DNA of 64,000 nucleotides from Bugula neritina (Eukaryota; Bryozoa; Gymnolaemata; Cheilostomatida; Bugulidae): NCBI GenBank assembly GCA_964035545.1, contig OZ037768.1, positions 17,419,875 to 17,483,874 of the forward strand, read 5' to 3'. Shown piece by piece: positions 1 to 40,900 of this stretch (position 1 is its first letter; each line of letters starts with the position of its first letter). The notes under the pieces were generated by a model. It saw only the letters and a program-made list of their open reading frames with translations, ran no database searches and was not told where the DNA came from. The position numbers and the translations under genes were made by a program.

Positions 1-692
1 TAAAAAAATATTTTTATAAAACCAGAGCAATTGCTATATAGGAAACACTAATTTGATATGAATGTATTGAAGATTATTAAATGTTTTGCTGGTATTTATT
101 TTGATTAAATTTGCAAGCATACAATATTTTATAACATTTAGTTTTTTGTAGGAACTGAGATCTATTTCTTGTAGATAAAACAAGTCTTATAAATTAAAGA
201 GAAATGAGGGTACAAATCTCTTCATAATGCAACATACGTAAATAATTTTTTTTTTTCAAAAGTTTGTTAATGCACAAGTATAAGTGAATCAACAGCTGTT
301 TTCTTATTGTTTTGTAGTTTGTTGTCTACGAATTAGGAAATGTCAGACAGATTTATTTAATCATGTTAAATTGGGTGTATATGGTGTTCGGTAAAAGTGG
401 CACAGGTAAAAATGGCACAGGTGAAAATGACACAGCAGAAATGGTGCAGATAAAATGACACATTTTTAAATTTATCTGATGTAGAAATTTAAAACTAATA
501 AAATAAGACACTTGTGTTTGTTAAATAGTTCTGCTTTTATTGTGAAATACACAGGTATGACATTGTAAATAATCAACAGCATTGATGATAAACGTTTTGA
601 AACAAGCGAATGTAATCACACAATCAAACAGTTGTTATAACTAAAATGTGAAATCCATGTTTTGGTCATGAATTAACAGCATAAATTAATTT
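1..692. other. AT-rich flank with short degenerate tandem repeat
   Basis: No gene is visible here. Positions 391-463 hold four to five degenerate copies of a 12-14 bp unit (consensus about gtaaaaatggcaca). A related unit recurs near 25,035-25,090 inside an intron of gene 2, so it is probably part of a dispersed repeat. The rest is the 3' flank of the minus-strand peptide gene. Confidence 0.5.
536..541 (-). terminator. Poly(A) signal of the defensin-like gene
   Basis: AATAAA on the minus strand, about 150 nt past the stop codon of the peptide gene at 693-1156. It is the first canonical hexamer downstream. Hexamers occur often by chance in AT-rich DNA, so this is a likely rather than proven site. 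Confidence 0.45.
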
Positions 693-1156
693 TCAATTAG
701 ATGCAAGATATTTAAAGCATTTACATTGGTTTCTGACACATCTGTACTTGGGTTTCTTTTGTGCATAACAATAACCCTTGCAGATCCGTGTTCTTTCAGG
801 ACATCCCCAGTTTGCCTTCGCCATTAAAGCTGTTGAAAGAAATACAACATTCAGTTTGGTTATTTTGTCAAAGTCATTACATTTATTTTTTAGATGGTAA
901 ATTTTGTAAAATTGCAAGTAATGTAATCATTATGCGTGGAAAAGTGTTTATAGCTATGCCGTGTAAAACTAAAAATTTCAGGCCAAAAACGCTGCAATGA
1001 ATGTGTATTAATAATTGTTATGTGGACATAAGTTTTTATAGTTGTGAATATATATGTAGAAAGCAATTTCATTAGTTCTGTGTTACAAATTTACTTTAAC
1101 TTACCCAATGAGCTGATGACTATCATAGCAATCACTAGCACAACAATATTCTTCAT
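693..1156 (-). CDS. Secreted CS-alpha-beta defensin-like peptide, two exons
   Basis: Exon 1 is 1156-1105 and exon 2 is 829-693, joined in phase 1 across a 275-bp GT-AG intron, giving 62 aa. Residues 1-17 (MKNIVVLVIAMIVISSL) form a typical signal peptide. The mature part has six cysteines spaced C-x6-C-x3-C-x9-C-x4-C-x-C (residues 27, 34, 38, 48, 53, 55). This CxxxC ... CxC pattern is the signature of cysteine-stabilised alpha-beta peptides, which include invertebrate defensins and structurally similar toxins. The peptide is basic (many Lys/Arg), which fits an antimicrobial peptide acting outside the cell. The intron right after the signal peptide is common in such genes. It lies 3.5 kb from the active DNase I-like gene on the same strand. 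The exact family and target cannot be read from sequence; defensin is favoured over toxin only by prior frequency. Confidence 0.82.
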
Positions 1157-4100
1157 GTTGATGTAGAACTTCTGTAAAATTATAGATACATAATATTAAT
1201 AGGCAAATTTATGTGTATAACCTATAATAAGTTAGTTAAAAATATAAATACCCCAAGAAAAAAATAGCTTGCTAATATATACTAATTTCTTTGTAGTTCA
1301 TTTATACTGAAAGTCATTTCAATTTTTTTTATTTTAGTCATGATTGTCTAAGTGATAAATATTAATTTACTGTAATTTTCAAGGATGAAATAAAAACTAT
1401 CATGCATTTTATTACTGTTTTGGTGCAGTTTGTTTCAGTTTTACATAACAGTATGCCAACATATAATGGTTGTTTGATGCTAATTATATAAAAAAATTAT
1501 TTCAAAATAGCATTATATCAAAACATGATCAACTCACTAGGTGCAATAAAAAAAATTATTATTGTGCAACTTATAGTATGCATTAAATTAGTAATTTATG
1601 CTTATAGGTAAGCTTACCTGTATGTATTAGTAAAGTTTAACTTTTCTCAGAATATGAATAATTCAAATACTATAGCTGAGGCATTTATATATCTTTCTTA
1701 TGTCCTATTTTAACAGTCTTCTGTAGATAGCTTGCAGTTGATTGGTTAGTAATTGCCAAGTACAACGACTCCTTGTTTTCTCATTAATTATCTAGAGTTT
1801 TGTTATCGAGAGAAGAAAATTTTATTCTTAATTGTTCTCATAGAGAATTTTGTACTGCACGGGAATTTAACAAAACATTTAAATGTTTACTTCACTGTTT
1901 TTTAAGTTTTGCGTAAAAAATCTACTTTTAAAAAATTCCTGAAAAGAAATTGCAGGTATTGTGGGCATACAGTCTCCACAATTACTCTCTAGCATCATAA
2001 GGCAACAATTTAAAAAGATCAAACAAGCTCTTTATATAATAAATTTGGTAAAGCTGTCATACACTTAAAGGCAAAATAAATGTTTTGTAGTTGCTATGCT
2101 GATTAACATGCAAAAAATGCTTATACTACAAAAACATCAATTCATGAAAGATGCAGATATTAATAACCATCAGCATTGAAATCTTTTTCAAAATGCTTTT
2201 CGTTATATCAAGTTATATAATGCAGATTGAATCTTTAGCAGCAAAAAGTGTTAATGTCTTTCAATCTTTACATTGCATTTTTCTCCTTTTTCATATATTA
2301 CTGTATTTGCATGGTTACACATTTATTTATTTTCTGGCAGTGTACTTTGAGATATGTAAAGTATTTTTATACATGTCTGAAAAGATTTCTTTCAAATTTT
2401 AAAAAAAAAAACTTTGATTCATGTTTTAAATTACCCTGCTGATAAAATAATAATGAAAGCATATATTGTGATGTAAAAGTTTTGCATTGATTAAATAAAA
2501 ATTGACATTTTATACCAATTACTTTATGCAAAATGTAAGCTATGATACTTTGATAACATCCATTATATGCTATACGTACAAGGTTGGAACATCTTGAAAA
2601 AAGCAGATCGATTATGTTGTCCTACAATCAAACAGTATTAATTAATAGAAACATTATTGGCAGAAGGGTTTTTTATGATTAAATCAAAAAAGTACAATAT
2701 AGTTATACTATATATGCTATATATGTCTAAAAAAGTGAAGTAGAAAATTAAAACACATGAAACAACAGGTATGCATGTCTATTACTGTAACGCAATACAT
2801 AATTTGAATTGTTTAAGATTAAACGTGCTGCTGGTAAAAAACACGTCTATTGAATTTGTCTAAAACATGGTATTTGCCTCATTGTATTTGCAGCTTTGTG
2901 CTTTTGAAAAAGCATATTTAAACAAATTGAATTATGTATAAAAAGGATAAATATAGCATTATTACAAACTTTTGAACAAACTAGAAACAAGGTCATTGTG
3001 TGTTTTGATTAAAAGGCAGATAATATATGGTCAAACAACTTTTCTGTGATAACTGTTCATGAATTTCTATCTTAATGTTTAATAACATAATAGGTACAGA
3101 TCTAACTTTGATTAAGATTACAAATAGATGAGGTTCTTGGTAGCATTATTCTGTTTCTAGAAATAATTTTTATGAATAAAAACAGCAATATAATATTGTT
3201 ATTTTATAGCCATTACAAATAAAGTGAACAGGTTAAATGATGCTAATCCTGGCAGATGGTTTTGAAGTATAAGTATGTAATATTTGATAATCGGTTAATC
3301 TCTAAATTACATATGTAGCTTCTATGGTAGACAATGTCCTTTATATGAAGCATCAACGATACAGGACAGCTGTATGTATGAGGAGAAAACCGTATACACA
3401 CAGAATGTCTGCCCTTTGTGGAAAATTAAAAAAATCCAAATATTATACAGTTTTTCTCCTCATACATGCAACTGCCCTGCGTTGTTGATGCTTCATAAGG
3501 ATATTGTCTACCAGAAAAGCTACATATATAGTTTAGGGATCAACCGATTATCAAATATTACATACTTATACTTTAAAATCATCTGCCAGGATTAGCATCA
3601 TATTACATGTTCACTTCATTCATGATGGCTAGATAATATTATTTTATTGTAGACATATTTTCTGCTTCATGTCAATATTTTTTCTGGAAACAGAATGAAA
3701 CTATACCAAGAACCTCATTTAATGGTAATCATTGTCAAGGTTAGATATGCACGTATTATATGTTTAATATTGATATAAATTCAAAAATTATAGTTATCAC
3801 AGAATTTTTGACTATATATATTTTCTGCTTTTTGATCAAAGCAAATTGTTAAAAAAAAGTTACAAAATCATTTCTATATTATATTTTTTAATTTGTTTGA
3901 GTTTATTTTTTCAAAAACATGAAGCTGCAATATCTTAAACAAATGTGATTTTTTGCTTTTTATTCATTCCACCTATAAGCCTGATGAACTTAAAAAAGAA
4001 GTATTGTGCTACAATATGATACATAGATGTCTGATTGATGTATTTTATTCCTTCTGACCTCCATTTCTTTCATACATTCATATTATTACTTATCAACCAT

Positions 4101-4695
4101 TCTATCAATGGTGTTTTTACTCATGGTGCATGCAAATCAAATATTTCCTATTGATTGCTAGTGTAAAATACACAAAACTGCTTTCCGGGTTTAACATATT
4201 GATATAACATTATGCAATAAAACAAAACATTATATGCTCTATGCTTTCTAACATATTTTAGACAGCATTTTTACAGCTTAAAATTTATTCTTGATTGTTT
4301 GACATATTCCATTTTATCTAGATTGAACTTGAATGTATCTATATATGAAGTTGTGTCATCATAAGCATAAATTATTCATCAATAATATTTTTACTCTTTC
4401 TCTTATAAAAATTGTAAGCCATCATAGAACGTACCAGAAACTGGAAAAATTCTGGTAGCTAAAATTGAACAGCTATAAATCAAAGTTGTGTGCAAGACAA
4501 TTAATTGTTATGTTAACAGTACAGGATAAATTTCAAAGATAAATTTCAGATTAAGAAAAATGGCTGTCAGTAAATTAAATACTTAGAAAGTTTTTAAAAA
4601 TCGATGCAAAAAGCAGGAATATTATTGTCATTAGTTTCTAGAGAAATGCTGCAGAAAAAGTAAAACAATTACTATTTCTAGATTTAAAAAGGCAG
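1157..4695. other. Intergenic region, no gene seen
   Basis: AT-rich sequence between the peptide gene and the DNase I-like gene. No exon with credible splice sites or protein similarity was found on either strand. The notable content is the large inverted repeat at about 2,801-3,985. The promoter of the peptide gene should lie just above 1,156 on the minus strand, but no clear TATA element was picked out. Confidence 0.5.
2801..3985. repeat. Large imperfect inverted repeat (about 0.55-0.6 kb arms)
   Basis: The arm at about 2,801-3,400 is mirrored, with indels and substitutions, by about 3,430-3,985. Matching blocks include the dispersed pairs gctaatcctggcagatg (3,242) / catctgccaggattagc (3,580), gaggttcttgg (3,130) / ccaagaacctca (3,706), atttgcagctttg (2,887) / catgaagctgcaat (3,919), and the core gtatgaggagaaaa / ttttctcctcatac near 3,376 and 3,454. 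The centre is near 3,415. No transposase or target duplication was seen. It may be a foldback or MITE-type element, or a palindrome from inverted duplication. Confidence 0.75.
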
Positions 4696-10739
<6,044 letters not shown>

Positions 10740-11376
10740 TGTAGTATGACATAACAACAAAGACATATAATGGTAGAATGGTAAGCAACAGTAATATTGT
10801 CCTATTATATACATTTCATTTTTAAAAGATATCAAGAACTTTGTGAGAATGTGCCACATGTCAGAAAGATAAAATAGATATGAAGAGGAAATTAAAATAA
10901 TAAAGTTAGCTGTAAAAACCTGAGCAAGTCCTACTAAGAGCACAACGTGAGCATAAATCTTGTATAATGTGTCAATATATTATAACATTAGTTGACTTAA
11001 CCAATCTATAACTATTCATACTACTTATACTGTGCATGTAATAGCAGAACTATATAATACAATTACTCATGCATAGTATGCAGTATTATATTGTAAATTA
11101 GTAAAAGCTTAAATATTTATCTGCCAAGTTTTATTAGAACTGCAATCATTTCATTCCGTCTTAGTCATGATTGTTGAAATTGGAAGCTTGCCAAGTTGTA
11201 TCTTGCAAAACGCACAATCTGCTAACCCCTTACCACATTTGCCACGTGTACTTTAGCTGGCATCTGTAGCTGTTACGTGATCAAAGACACTCATTTCTAG
11301 TGAACACACACGTATTGAGGAACCTATCCTCATAGCTTTGCTCTTGAGACAATCATTTAAAATGGAGCTATTTTGT

Positions 11377-11612
11377 TGTCAACTACACAAACAACTCTCA
11401 CGCAAATTTATAGTCACCATCCCTGTGAGAAACCTCTGATGGAAAAATTTATTTTTTTAAATCAGGCTATAAGGACAATTATTCAGATGGAACACAGAAG
11501 CAAGTATGACTGGATGCTCTTTTTGGCACTACCAATGGCCTTTACTGAGTTTGAACCATGACTTCGAGTTTACTTAGCAAACCCCTAACCCCTAGGCCAC
11601 GGCTGCTCCCTG
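11377..11612 (-). repeat. tRNA-derived SINE, copy 2 (minus strand)
   Basis: Read on the minus strand it begins near 11,612 with an A-box-like gtggcctagggg and continues with an aagtcatggttc B-box region and an agcatccagtcata body, as in the copies at 8,237 and 52,318. The B box is degenerate (ggttcaaactc). Confidence 0.7.
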
Positions 11613-12719
11613 AAAAATCATACCCTGATGTAATTTTAATATTTGAGCATGAGTGGTAGAATATTATAGTGGTGGTGCTGTGACGGGCACTGGTTAAATT
11701 TTCGTCTGTTGATCAGTTTATTTATTGTTGCAAAACTCACCTGTGCATGGTGTATTTGCAGGTATGTAAATTTTACTCGCAATTTTCAAACATTTAATTT
11801 TGCTATATCGAAAAATAAACTTGAAAATCATAAACGTAAGATATAAAATATAAGATATAAGATATACAGCTAAATAATGCACAGAGCAAAGGTAACACAA
11901 CTATATTTAGAAGCATGTATTTAGCAAAAATTTTATATAATTTATAATGATGAGATATTAGAGTTGGTGCACATCTCTATTTGGCTAAGTTTTCCATGGT
12001 GTATTCCAGCTTATACAGCAAGAGCTTTTATTCAGATAGAGAGTAAATTTTCTTATTGATAAATTGTGACATAATATTAATATAATTTGAATAATGGATG
12101 TTCAGTAATAAAATTGCGACTGACTGTCAACATTAGTAGAGTTTAGACTATATTAAACAATGCTCTCATTTTTTAAATATTTAAACATGCACTACCCTGC
12201 TGAGAGTTTTCCAGAATCTTTTATGATTTGAAGACTTCTGCAAACTTAGTATTAGTATTAGCATGATGCAGCATCATAATATAAACGCATAGTGCTTAGG
12301 ATGCAAGGCATGTTGTTGAAACGGTTGAAGGATTACTGCTGCTGGTATTTCATGCAAAGACTTTAACACCCAGCAACAGGACATAAAACAAGTCTAAGTT
12401 CTAAACTTATAAATTATAGTGTTGTGGTGAGTTGCGATGCTAGCAAAAATAGTCACCAATTATTCAAGCAAGTAAAATAACTGTCAGTCCAAGCCTATCC
12501 TTTCCTTTTAAAAGGTCAATATCATAAATTTCCTTTAAGTTTTAGAAACTGATACATTGTTTCTGTACAACATTTACCTATTTTTCGTTATACAAAGTAA
12601 TTACTATGTATAAATTTTGAAACTCGCCAAAAGTCTGTATTGGGTTAGCAACTCAACACAGAGCATAAGCCAAAGCTTTAGTATTGTAAACCAAATGTGA
12701 TATAGAAAAAACATTAAGC

Positions 12720-12836
<117 letters not shown>

Positions 12837-13089
12837 AGAAGCTATTTAGCCCAAATCAACAGGTCTTTGGCAATTTAAAAATAAAATACACTTATATCAA
12901 ATATCTCAAATGAGTTTTTATAAGCGTTTTAATTAACTTTTAATTAATATTGTAATATGGCAGCTGGTCAAACTTAACTTTTAAACATAACTTTGAAACT
13001 TTAAGATTTTAGCAATAATAGCTAAAGAATAAATAGCAAAGTTGATTTGCCAAAGTTATAAACATGAAATATGAAGCTACTACCAGTGA

Positions 13090-13186
13090 TAAAAGTTGGT
13101 TATGCTAAAATCTTTGGCTTTTCGCTGATGCTGGTATAGAATATTGCATTCAACAGCATACAGCAGTTGATGTACTGAGCTTGAAC
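13090..13186 (+). promoter_or_regulatory. Conserved upstream block of paralogue 1
   Basis: About 95 bp just before the start codon that recurs upstream of all five plus-strand paralogues, including gatgctggtatagaatattg, ttcaacagcata and cagttgatgtactgagc. Conservation in non-coding DNA next to the ATG suggests core promoter and/or 5' UTR. Here the first of two in-frame ATGs present in copies 2-4 is TTG, so the second ATG (13,187) is the start. Confidence 0.55.
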
Positions 13187-21073
<7,887 letters not shown>

Positions 21074-22747
21074 TCAAAATATATACGTGGAGTCCCACAG
21101 AATTTACTTTGCGAGACTATATATCATATACAGTAAAGTGTAGCATGTTAATGGCTGAACTTTAAGAAAATTTGAAAAGCATACAACCTTATACGCTTTA
21201 ATTTATTTTTTCAACTTTCTCATAATAATTATATGTCAATATACAAAATAAAAGTGTTCTTATCGAAGTTGTGGCACCATGCATAATTGTATGTCATATA
21301 ATTTACTGACGAAAAAAGATATGTTTTTATTATCAATAGAATAACTCATGAGTAGTTAATCCTGGTTAGATAGTAAATGTTATACCACCAGCATAATATT
21401 ATTATGTTATTCATGGCTTATAATAACTTAGGTATGATGGTTTCTAGAAAAGTTTGAATTTAGCTCTAACCTCTCACCGTAGGTGACATACCAGTCCTTT
21501 CCCTATCTAAAGTAGGTTTATCAGTAAAATGTAGTTTTTTCACCAGAGGTTTCACTTTTTATAGCTTCTGGACATTTTTATGAAACAACTCACTGACATG
21601 ATTAGGACAAATTAATGTGCTGTGTGTTCATGTTAGAGTAGAACTATAGTGCATTTTATAATATTATGTTGTTATTATGCTTGCTCCATTCACACTACAA
21701 GCGCTAGTTTAAAGTACTATAGCTGCAATATACTAATATAGCAGAGTGCTATTTAATAGAATACTATTACATACAATATTATTATACTATATAATACAGC
21801 ATATACAGTACTACTAGTACCTCTGGGATTCTAACCTGGCCTGCTTGCCTTCAGCCACAAGGGGCCACTGTTGTTATCTCAACAATACAATAATACTACA
21901 TATAATAGGTACAATTTCATATCATATAATACTATGTAATACTATGTTATAACCAGCAATAATTTATTCATATCAAAAGGATTATTTGTTTATGTCAATT
22001 GGAGCGTATCGCTTTCTTTTTAAAAAACCCATATGGAGCTGGTATTTTTCCAACTTTAAAAACTTTATAATGATAATACTAATAGCATATCTATAATGCA
22101 TCTGTTATTTTATGCCATGCATGTGCAATAAATATAACAGAAATACAATTTAATGGTAGAAGCTTTTTGAAAAATAAAACTTGGTTCGCACTTTGAGTAT
22201 TCTAAATCTTTATATTTTACTTTACAACAAATATTTTGATATTTAGCTTTTGCATCATGATAGCGACATGAGCAATGAGAAAATTATGAAATAGTATACG
22301 GAGAATTAATTTTACTATACTAGTTTATGTGCATTTATCAATCCAATGATTGATGTTTTAAAAACATCTATAAAGTTAGCCACGAGTGTCAAAATGTGCA
22401 CTAAAAAAAAGGAAAATGACCCACATCGAAATATCTGCAATTTCCATTATATTTTTAAAAATTTTAAAAGCACCATTTTATATTATTTTTTTTATTTTTA
22501 ATAATTTATTTTGAAACACAAATTTCACTTTTTACAATATATAAAGTATATATATACAAAAGCTTACAACAGCCAATATGTTGTTACTTATAATAAACTT
22601 AGTTACTCTGCAAAGCTCTATAAAAGTGTTCCCCCCCCCCCCCGACCTTCTTTCTTTGAAAGAACCTCTAACTATAAATAAGCTGTAGGTGCTGCTGTAA
22701 ACAGAGATATAAGCATTGAGCACGTGATAACAGTTGATTATACCGTT
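21074..22747. other. Intergenic region between paralogues 1 and 2
   Basis: Contains a likely poly(A) signal, AATAAA at 21,247-21,252, in a block (caatatacaaaataaa) conserved after paralogue 2, and a run of 14-15 C at about 22,629-22,643. No other gene seen. Confidence 0.55.
21247..21252 (+). terminator. Poly(A) signal of paralogue 1
   Basis: AATAAA about 175 nt after the stop codon, within a conserved 3' block that is shared with paralogue 2 (35,947) and, degraded, with paralogue 3. Confidence 0.6.
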
Positions 22748-22809
22748 AGGTTGATGCTGGTATAATAATCTGTTACATTCAACAGCATACAGCAGTTGAT
22801 ATACGGAGT
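22748..22809 (+). promoter_or_regulatory. Conserved upstream block of paralogue 2
   Basis: Shorter match to the block upstream of the other paralogues (ttgatgctggtataata, ttcaacagcatacagcag), ending at the start codon. Confidence 0.5.
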
Positions 22810-35799
<12,990 letters not shown>

Positions 35800-37514
35800 A
35801 AATACAAATGATGCACCACAGAAATTACTCTTTGCAACACTATATAATCTGTATGCTGTTATAAAAAGCTTCAATAGCACACAACTGACAACTGCATGTA
35901 TGTTTTAGTTGCATATTTTTACAACTTCCCGTGTCAATATATACAAAATAAAGCTGTTCTTGTTAGAGTTGTGCCAACCATGCATTATTGTAACTTCTTA
36001 CTGATCGACAGCAATCAATATAGGTTTGTTATCAAAATAATGATTTAGGAGTAGTTAACCACAGTTAGATAATAAACATTATACAACCAGCAGTTTAATT
36101 ATTTATGGTTTATAATGGTAAACATTATACTGTTCTATGTAGCAGTTAATGCTAGCCTCTTACTGAAAGTTTAAAAGTAAACTTATAAGTGAAATGCAAT
36201 TGTCTATTTAGCAAAAAATATATTTCTTATGACTTCTGGAAATTTTTATGAAAGAACTCACTGACATAAATATGACAAATTAAAATTGTATATGTGTTTT
36301 ATATATGGAGTAGAATGTAGTGCAATCTATACTGTTTCCTAGTATAGTAGGCTAGTTTGTAAGCACTAGCTGTAACATATTAAACTGTATATTACGATTG
36401 TATAATATACAATATTATACAATAAAGTTTCATTTAATACACTATTACATTATATATAGTACAGCATAGTACTACATAATACAATACAATTATAAAAATT
36501 TTGACTCCATTGCATTCGAACTTGACCTGCTTGCCATTACTTCATAGAATTCACTGTAGTAATCTCAATAATACAGTATTAGTATATAATAAGTACAATT
36601 GTATACCAGATAATACAATAATACTATATAATTATAGGTACAATATTATACCACATAATACAATAATACTATATAATAGGTACACTGTTATACCAGATAA
36701 TACAATGTAATACCACAGAATCATAAATTCATACCAGTAGAATTATAATCATGTCAGTTGAACCTTTTCTTTTTTCTTTAACCCTCATCCTATCGGCATA
36801 TTACATACAAGTCTTAAGGACTGGTATCCATTTGGACACTAATTACATTATGTCAATTTTTTTAATAAGTGCAAGTATTAATAACAAACAACATTCTAGC
36901 CAGAGCTCATTTAATTACATAAAATAAGAAACTATAACCGCATTATATACACATTGCTCAATATACACATTACTGGTTAATAACATAATATATACTCTAA
37001 CTAAGCCATAATTAGAATATTTAATACCCTTAAAAATAAACACAACTTAAGATATTTTGCTCATTTCTTGTAACTGAAACTAAAATGAAGTTGAACAGAG
37101 TCTAAATGTTAAAAAACAAGCACAACCAAGAAAATGAACAATTCTGAACACAAAGTCTATGTCATTTTATACAAGGTGTAGTGACTGGAGGTTTTTGTTT
37201 GGACCCCAAATACGATGTTATATGTAAATTTATTCAATAACTATTTAATAAAAGACAATTTTCAGGTAAAACACATCACAAACCAACACAATAAAAATAT
37301 CAATTTTAGGTATGTAGAACATGCAGAATTATGTAGAAACAAAATAAAAAACAAAATCCGAATTATGACAATTTGTCAGTTAATTGACTTTCAACTGGAG
37401 CTGCTCAGTTATCAAACCTGAGGTATTTCAGGATATCAATTAACCTGTAACTAAAAAAGGAGCTGTAAACGCTGCAGCAAGCAAAGATGTAGGCATGAAC
37501 TAACTATTGCAAGT
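35800..37514. other. Intergenic region between paralogues 2 and 3
   Basis: The 3' block with a poly(A) signal is at 35,947-35,952. Positions 36,560-36,720 contain a loose repeat of about 45-60 bp built around gataatacaataatactata. No gene seen. Confidence 0.5.
35947..35952 (+). terminator. Poly(A) signal of paralogue 2
   Basis: AATAAA about 150 nt after the stop, within the conserved caatatatacaaaataaa block. Confidence 0.6.
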
Positions 37515-37607
37515 AATAAAAATTGGCTATGCCAAAATGTTTGACATTAATTTGATGCTGGTAAAGAATATTGCCTTCAACAGCATACGCCAGTTGATGT
37601 ACTAAGC
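37515..37607 (+). promoter_or_regulatory. Conserved upstream block of paralogue 3
   Basis: Matches the other paralogues: ttggctatgccaaaat, gatgctggtaaagaatattg, ttcaacagcata, gttgatgtac. Confidence 0.55.
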
Positions 37608-37829
37608 ATGAACATGTCTCTTTTTTCTCTTCTCAAACTCTGTGTTTTACTGAATCTGGTGTCTCAGAGTGACACACTAAGAATTGGATCATGGAGTTTC
37701 AGCTCGTTTGGAAAAACCAAGTTGTTAAATGATGAAGCAATGACAACAATATTACAGGTGAGTGAATATGAAATAGTCAAAAAGCAATTAATTAACCACT
37801 TCCTTATATTTCTTTTATTTTGTAGGTCT

Positions 37830-37924
<95 letters not shown>

Positions 37925-40900
37925 TAATATATATAATATATATACATATATATACATATATATATATATACACACATATATATACACACATATAACTACA
38001 ATAGCTATCCAGCTAAAAATGTGAGATTATTGTCAGTAGGCATTATTACCTGCAGTACATGATGTTGAATACAGCTACACTATAGCTACATAGCTAGAAA
38101 AAGCGTGAGAAGATTGTATGAATCAAGAGATAATGAAAACAAAAAAAGGTTATGAAATGGATAAAATGGATGAATTCTAATGTAGCCTAATATGAAATAT
38201 CTGTATTTGACAAATGTTATGGCCAATCTATGTATTGCATATGATCAGCATTGGAATGTCTCATCTAGCAAATATAAATATGAATTTTTTCGCTCTTTAA
38301 ACTAATGCCCTTTGAATCATTGCTCTGAAGTGAAGGACAGTGAGAAGAATGCTGGTGCTGGTATACATTTTTGCTTTACATTAAAATTCAGTGTATTTTT
38401 GCGGAAACGGTTTTTGCTTAGCTGGAAATGTTAATCATATTATATCTATAAGAGCCTTTGAAGTATTATGTTACAGCTTTAGACTGTAGGATTGTGAGGG
38501 CTTATATATATATACTAAACCTTTGAAGATTTGTTGCAAGTGTTAAGCACTGACTCAACAGATTTTCAAACTATTATGTAAATATTATGGCTACTGCTTT
38601 TTCTAGTGGTGCTCGGAAAATTGGAATGACAACTGAAAGTGAGAGTTACTGTTTGCCCTTCAGTCAGTCAGTTTTTTGTTTCCTCTACTATAGCTGTAAT
38701 ATATAAAAAGTACTTCAAGTTATATTGAACCAAAGCTTTTTTCTCTGCTTAAACCATGCAAACACTTGGTAACTGCACCTCGTTTGCTGAAGATAAAACT
38801 TAGTTTAATTTTCAGTGTAAATCAACAAAAATTGAGCAGTTTTGAGATCTAACAGCTAATCTGAACAGTTTAAGCAAAATATTTTGTATTATAATCAGTG
38901 CAAACTTTATCAAAATTCATGTTTTTTCCTGCATGACTGATCGTGGCGTGTTTTGAGTTTGTTGACTATTAGTGCAAACTTGAGAATATATGCAATCATG
39001 GATCCACTTCAACAAAATGTTACTAAAATAGGAGTACGTAGGTATGGCTTATGTTGAGAAATTTGAATATTTTTCAGGTAATGAGACGATATGACGTGAT
39101 TTTTATGCAAGGAATTAGAGATGCAAGTCAAGAAGTTCTGCATGAGCTGGAGAATAGACTCAACAGCAGGTATATTTTAGTTTTAATTTATGAGAACAAT
39201 TGTAGCAAATTTGAGATATGACAGGAGAAAAATATGGTGACTAATGAATTCTAATAACAAATTCTGTAACTGCTTGTACGTGTTTTAAAGAAACTCTTTT
39301 GAAAGCTATCTTGCATATTTCCACAGCATAAAAAGGTACACCTGGCTACTACGTTGTAATATTGCATTTTCATTATTGTTCAAAAAACTTTGTGGAAGTC
39401 ATATATATTATCAACAACCAATGACATTAGTTTATACAAGTAATGAAAACTTGCGTTATTCTAAAATAAAAAAGAAGACGCATTAAGCGGAAACACACAA
39501 TAGTAGTGGCAAGGCTCATCAACCTAATAATCCGAAAACCCAATAATGCTTCATTTATTTTAGGCATGACACAAGTGCATGTTGTAGTAATTTTAAATAA
39601 ATCTTCAACTATATACTTATAAGAAGCACTTGGCCCTTTATAAATATATATACTATAATCAAAATAACAGTCTATATTAAGATTTATTTAACACCCGCCA
39701 CCCCGGGCATGACCACGGAAGTGAAAGGTGACGAAAGAAAGGTGACAATTTAAATTTACTTAACAAAATATGCGTAGATAAACTGAAAATCATTAAAACT
39801 AACAGCATCTCAATCAAAAAGCTCAATTAACTGTACAACTGGATATATACAAGGTAAGATAAAGGTAAAGGTAAAGATAGTTTCTTATTATCAAACAAAA
39901 TATACATAGTTAAGTAATGCCTGCCTAATTTTGATATGTTGTTTTAGGGGTTGTCTTTACATAATAATCATTTCAATAGCTTTAAGGAAATACTTTTTAT
40001 TTGAGAGTGTATTAATGTGGACATTACTGGATATTCACTGATATTCACTGGATATTCACTCACATGTTGAACAGAGAGCTGCATTAAAGTTTTGCCAAAT
40101 GAGGAAGTCAGACCAAGTGAAAATTATAGGGAAATAAAAGCTTAACATGTTGACTGCAGTTGTTTAAACCAAAACAGAGTTTTTAAAGGGAATAACAGTT
40201 TTTAAGAAACAACGACCTTTTTAGACCGGAGTCAAATAGGTCATTAGCAAATGAGGTGGTTAGACTAAACTTTACACATTTTTATCTGGGATGTCAGGAG
40301 AGTAACAATATAGGAGGAAATTGCTAAGTTAATAAACATTTTTATTGAAACAGTGCATCTCATTTAAGTTTAGAAAGAGATCAAGCAGAAAAGAATAGGC
40401 ATACAATTACAAAAACTGTGCAAAGCCATTGAGGCCATCAACAAACTAGGTTAGAGAACCCTGATATTCCACCTTGTGACTACCATTTCTTTGGTGCTTT
40501 AAGTTCTACACCAATACTATTTATTCACATTATAACGAATTATGACAGAAGGCCAAAACTTCTGCAAGTGAATTTTTACTGAGTCAATCTATTGAATCTT
40601 ATGCTGAGGGAGTAAAATGATGGTACCAAGATGAAAAAATGTGTTTTCTTGCTAAGAAATTATAATAAAAAAAAATTAAGTTTTTAACTTGATTACATTA
40701 ACTTGACTTATGGCAAAATTATCTTTACTTTTCCAATCACCCTTGTAACTTACTGCTACTTTGATATCAACATATCTAATATACAAGAGAGTTGCTGATA
40801 TTTGTAGCAATCAGCTTTGGAACTTTACTGCTAGTGAGAGACTTGGTGACATGGTCCGTAAGCCCCAGTATGCTTATTACTACAGGTATGTGTAATGTTG

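Noticed and set aside
22629-22643. Poly-C run as a functional element
   Set aside because: A simple homopolymer between genes with no supporting context.
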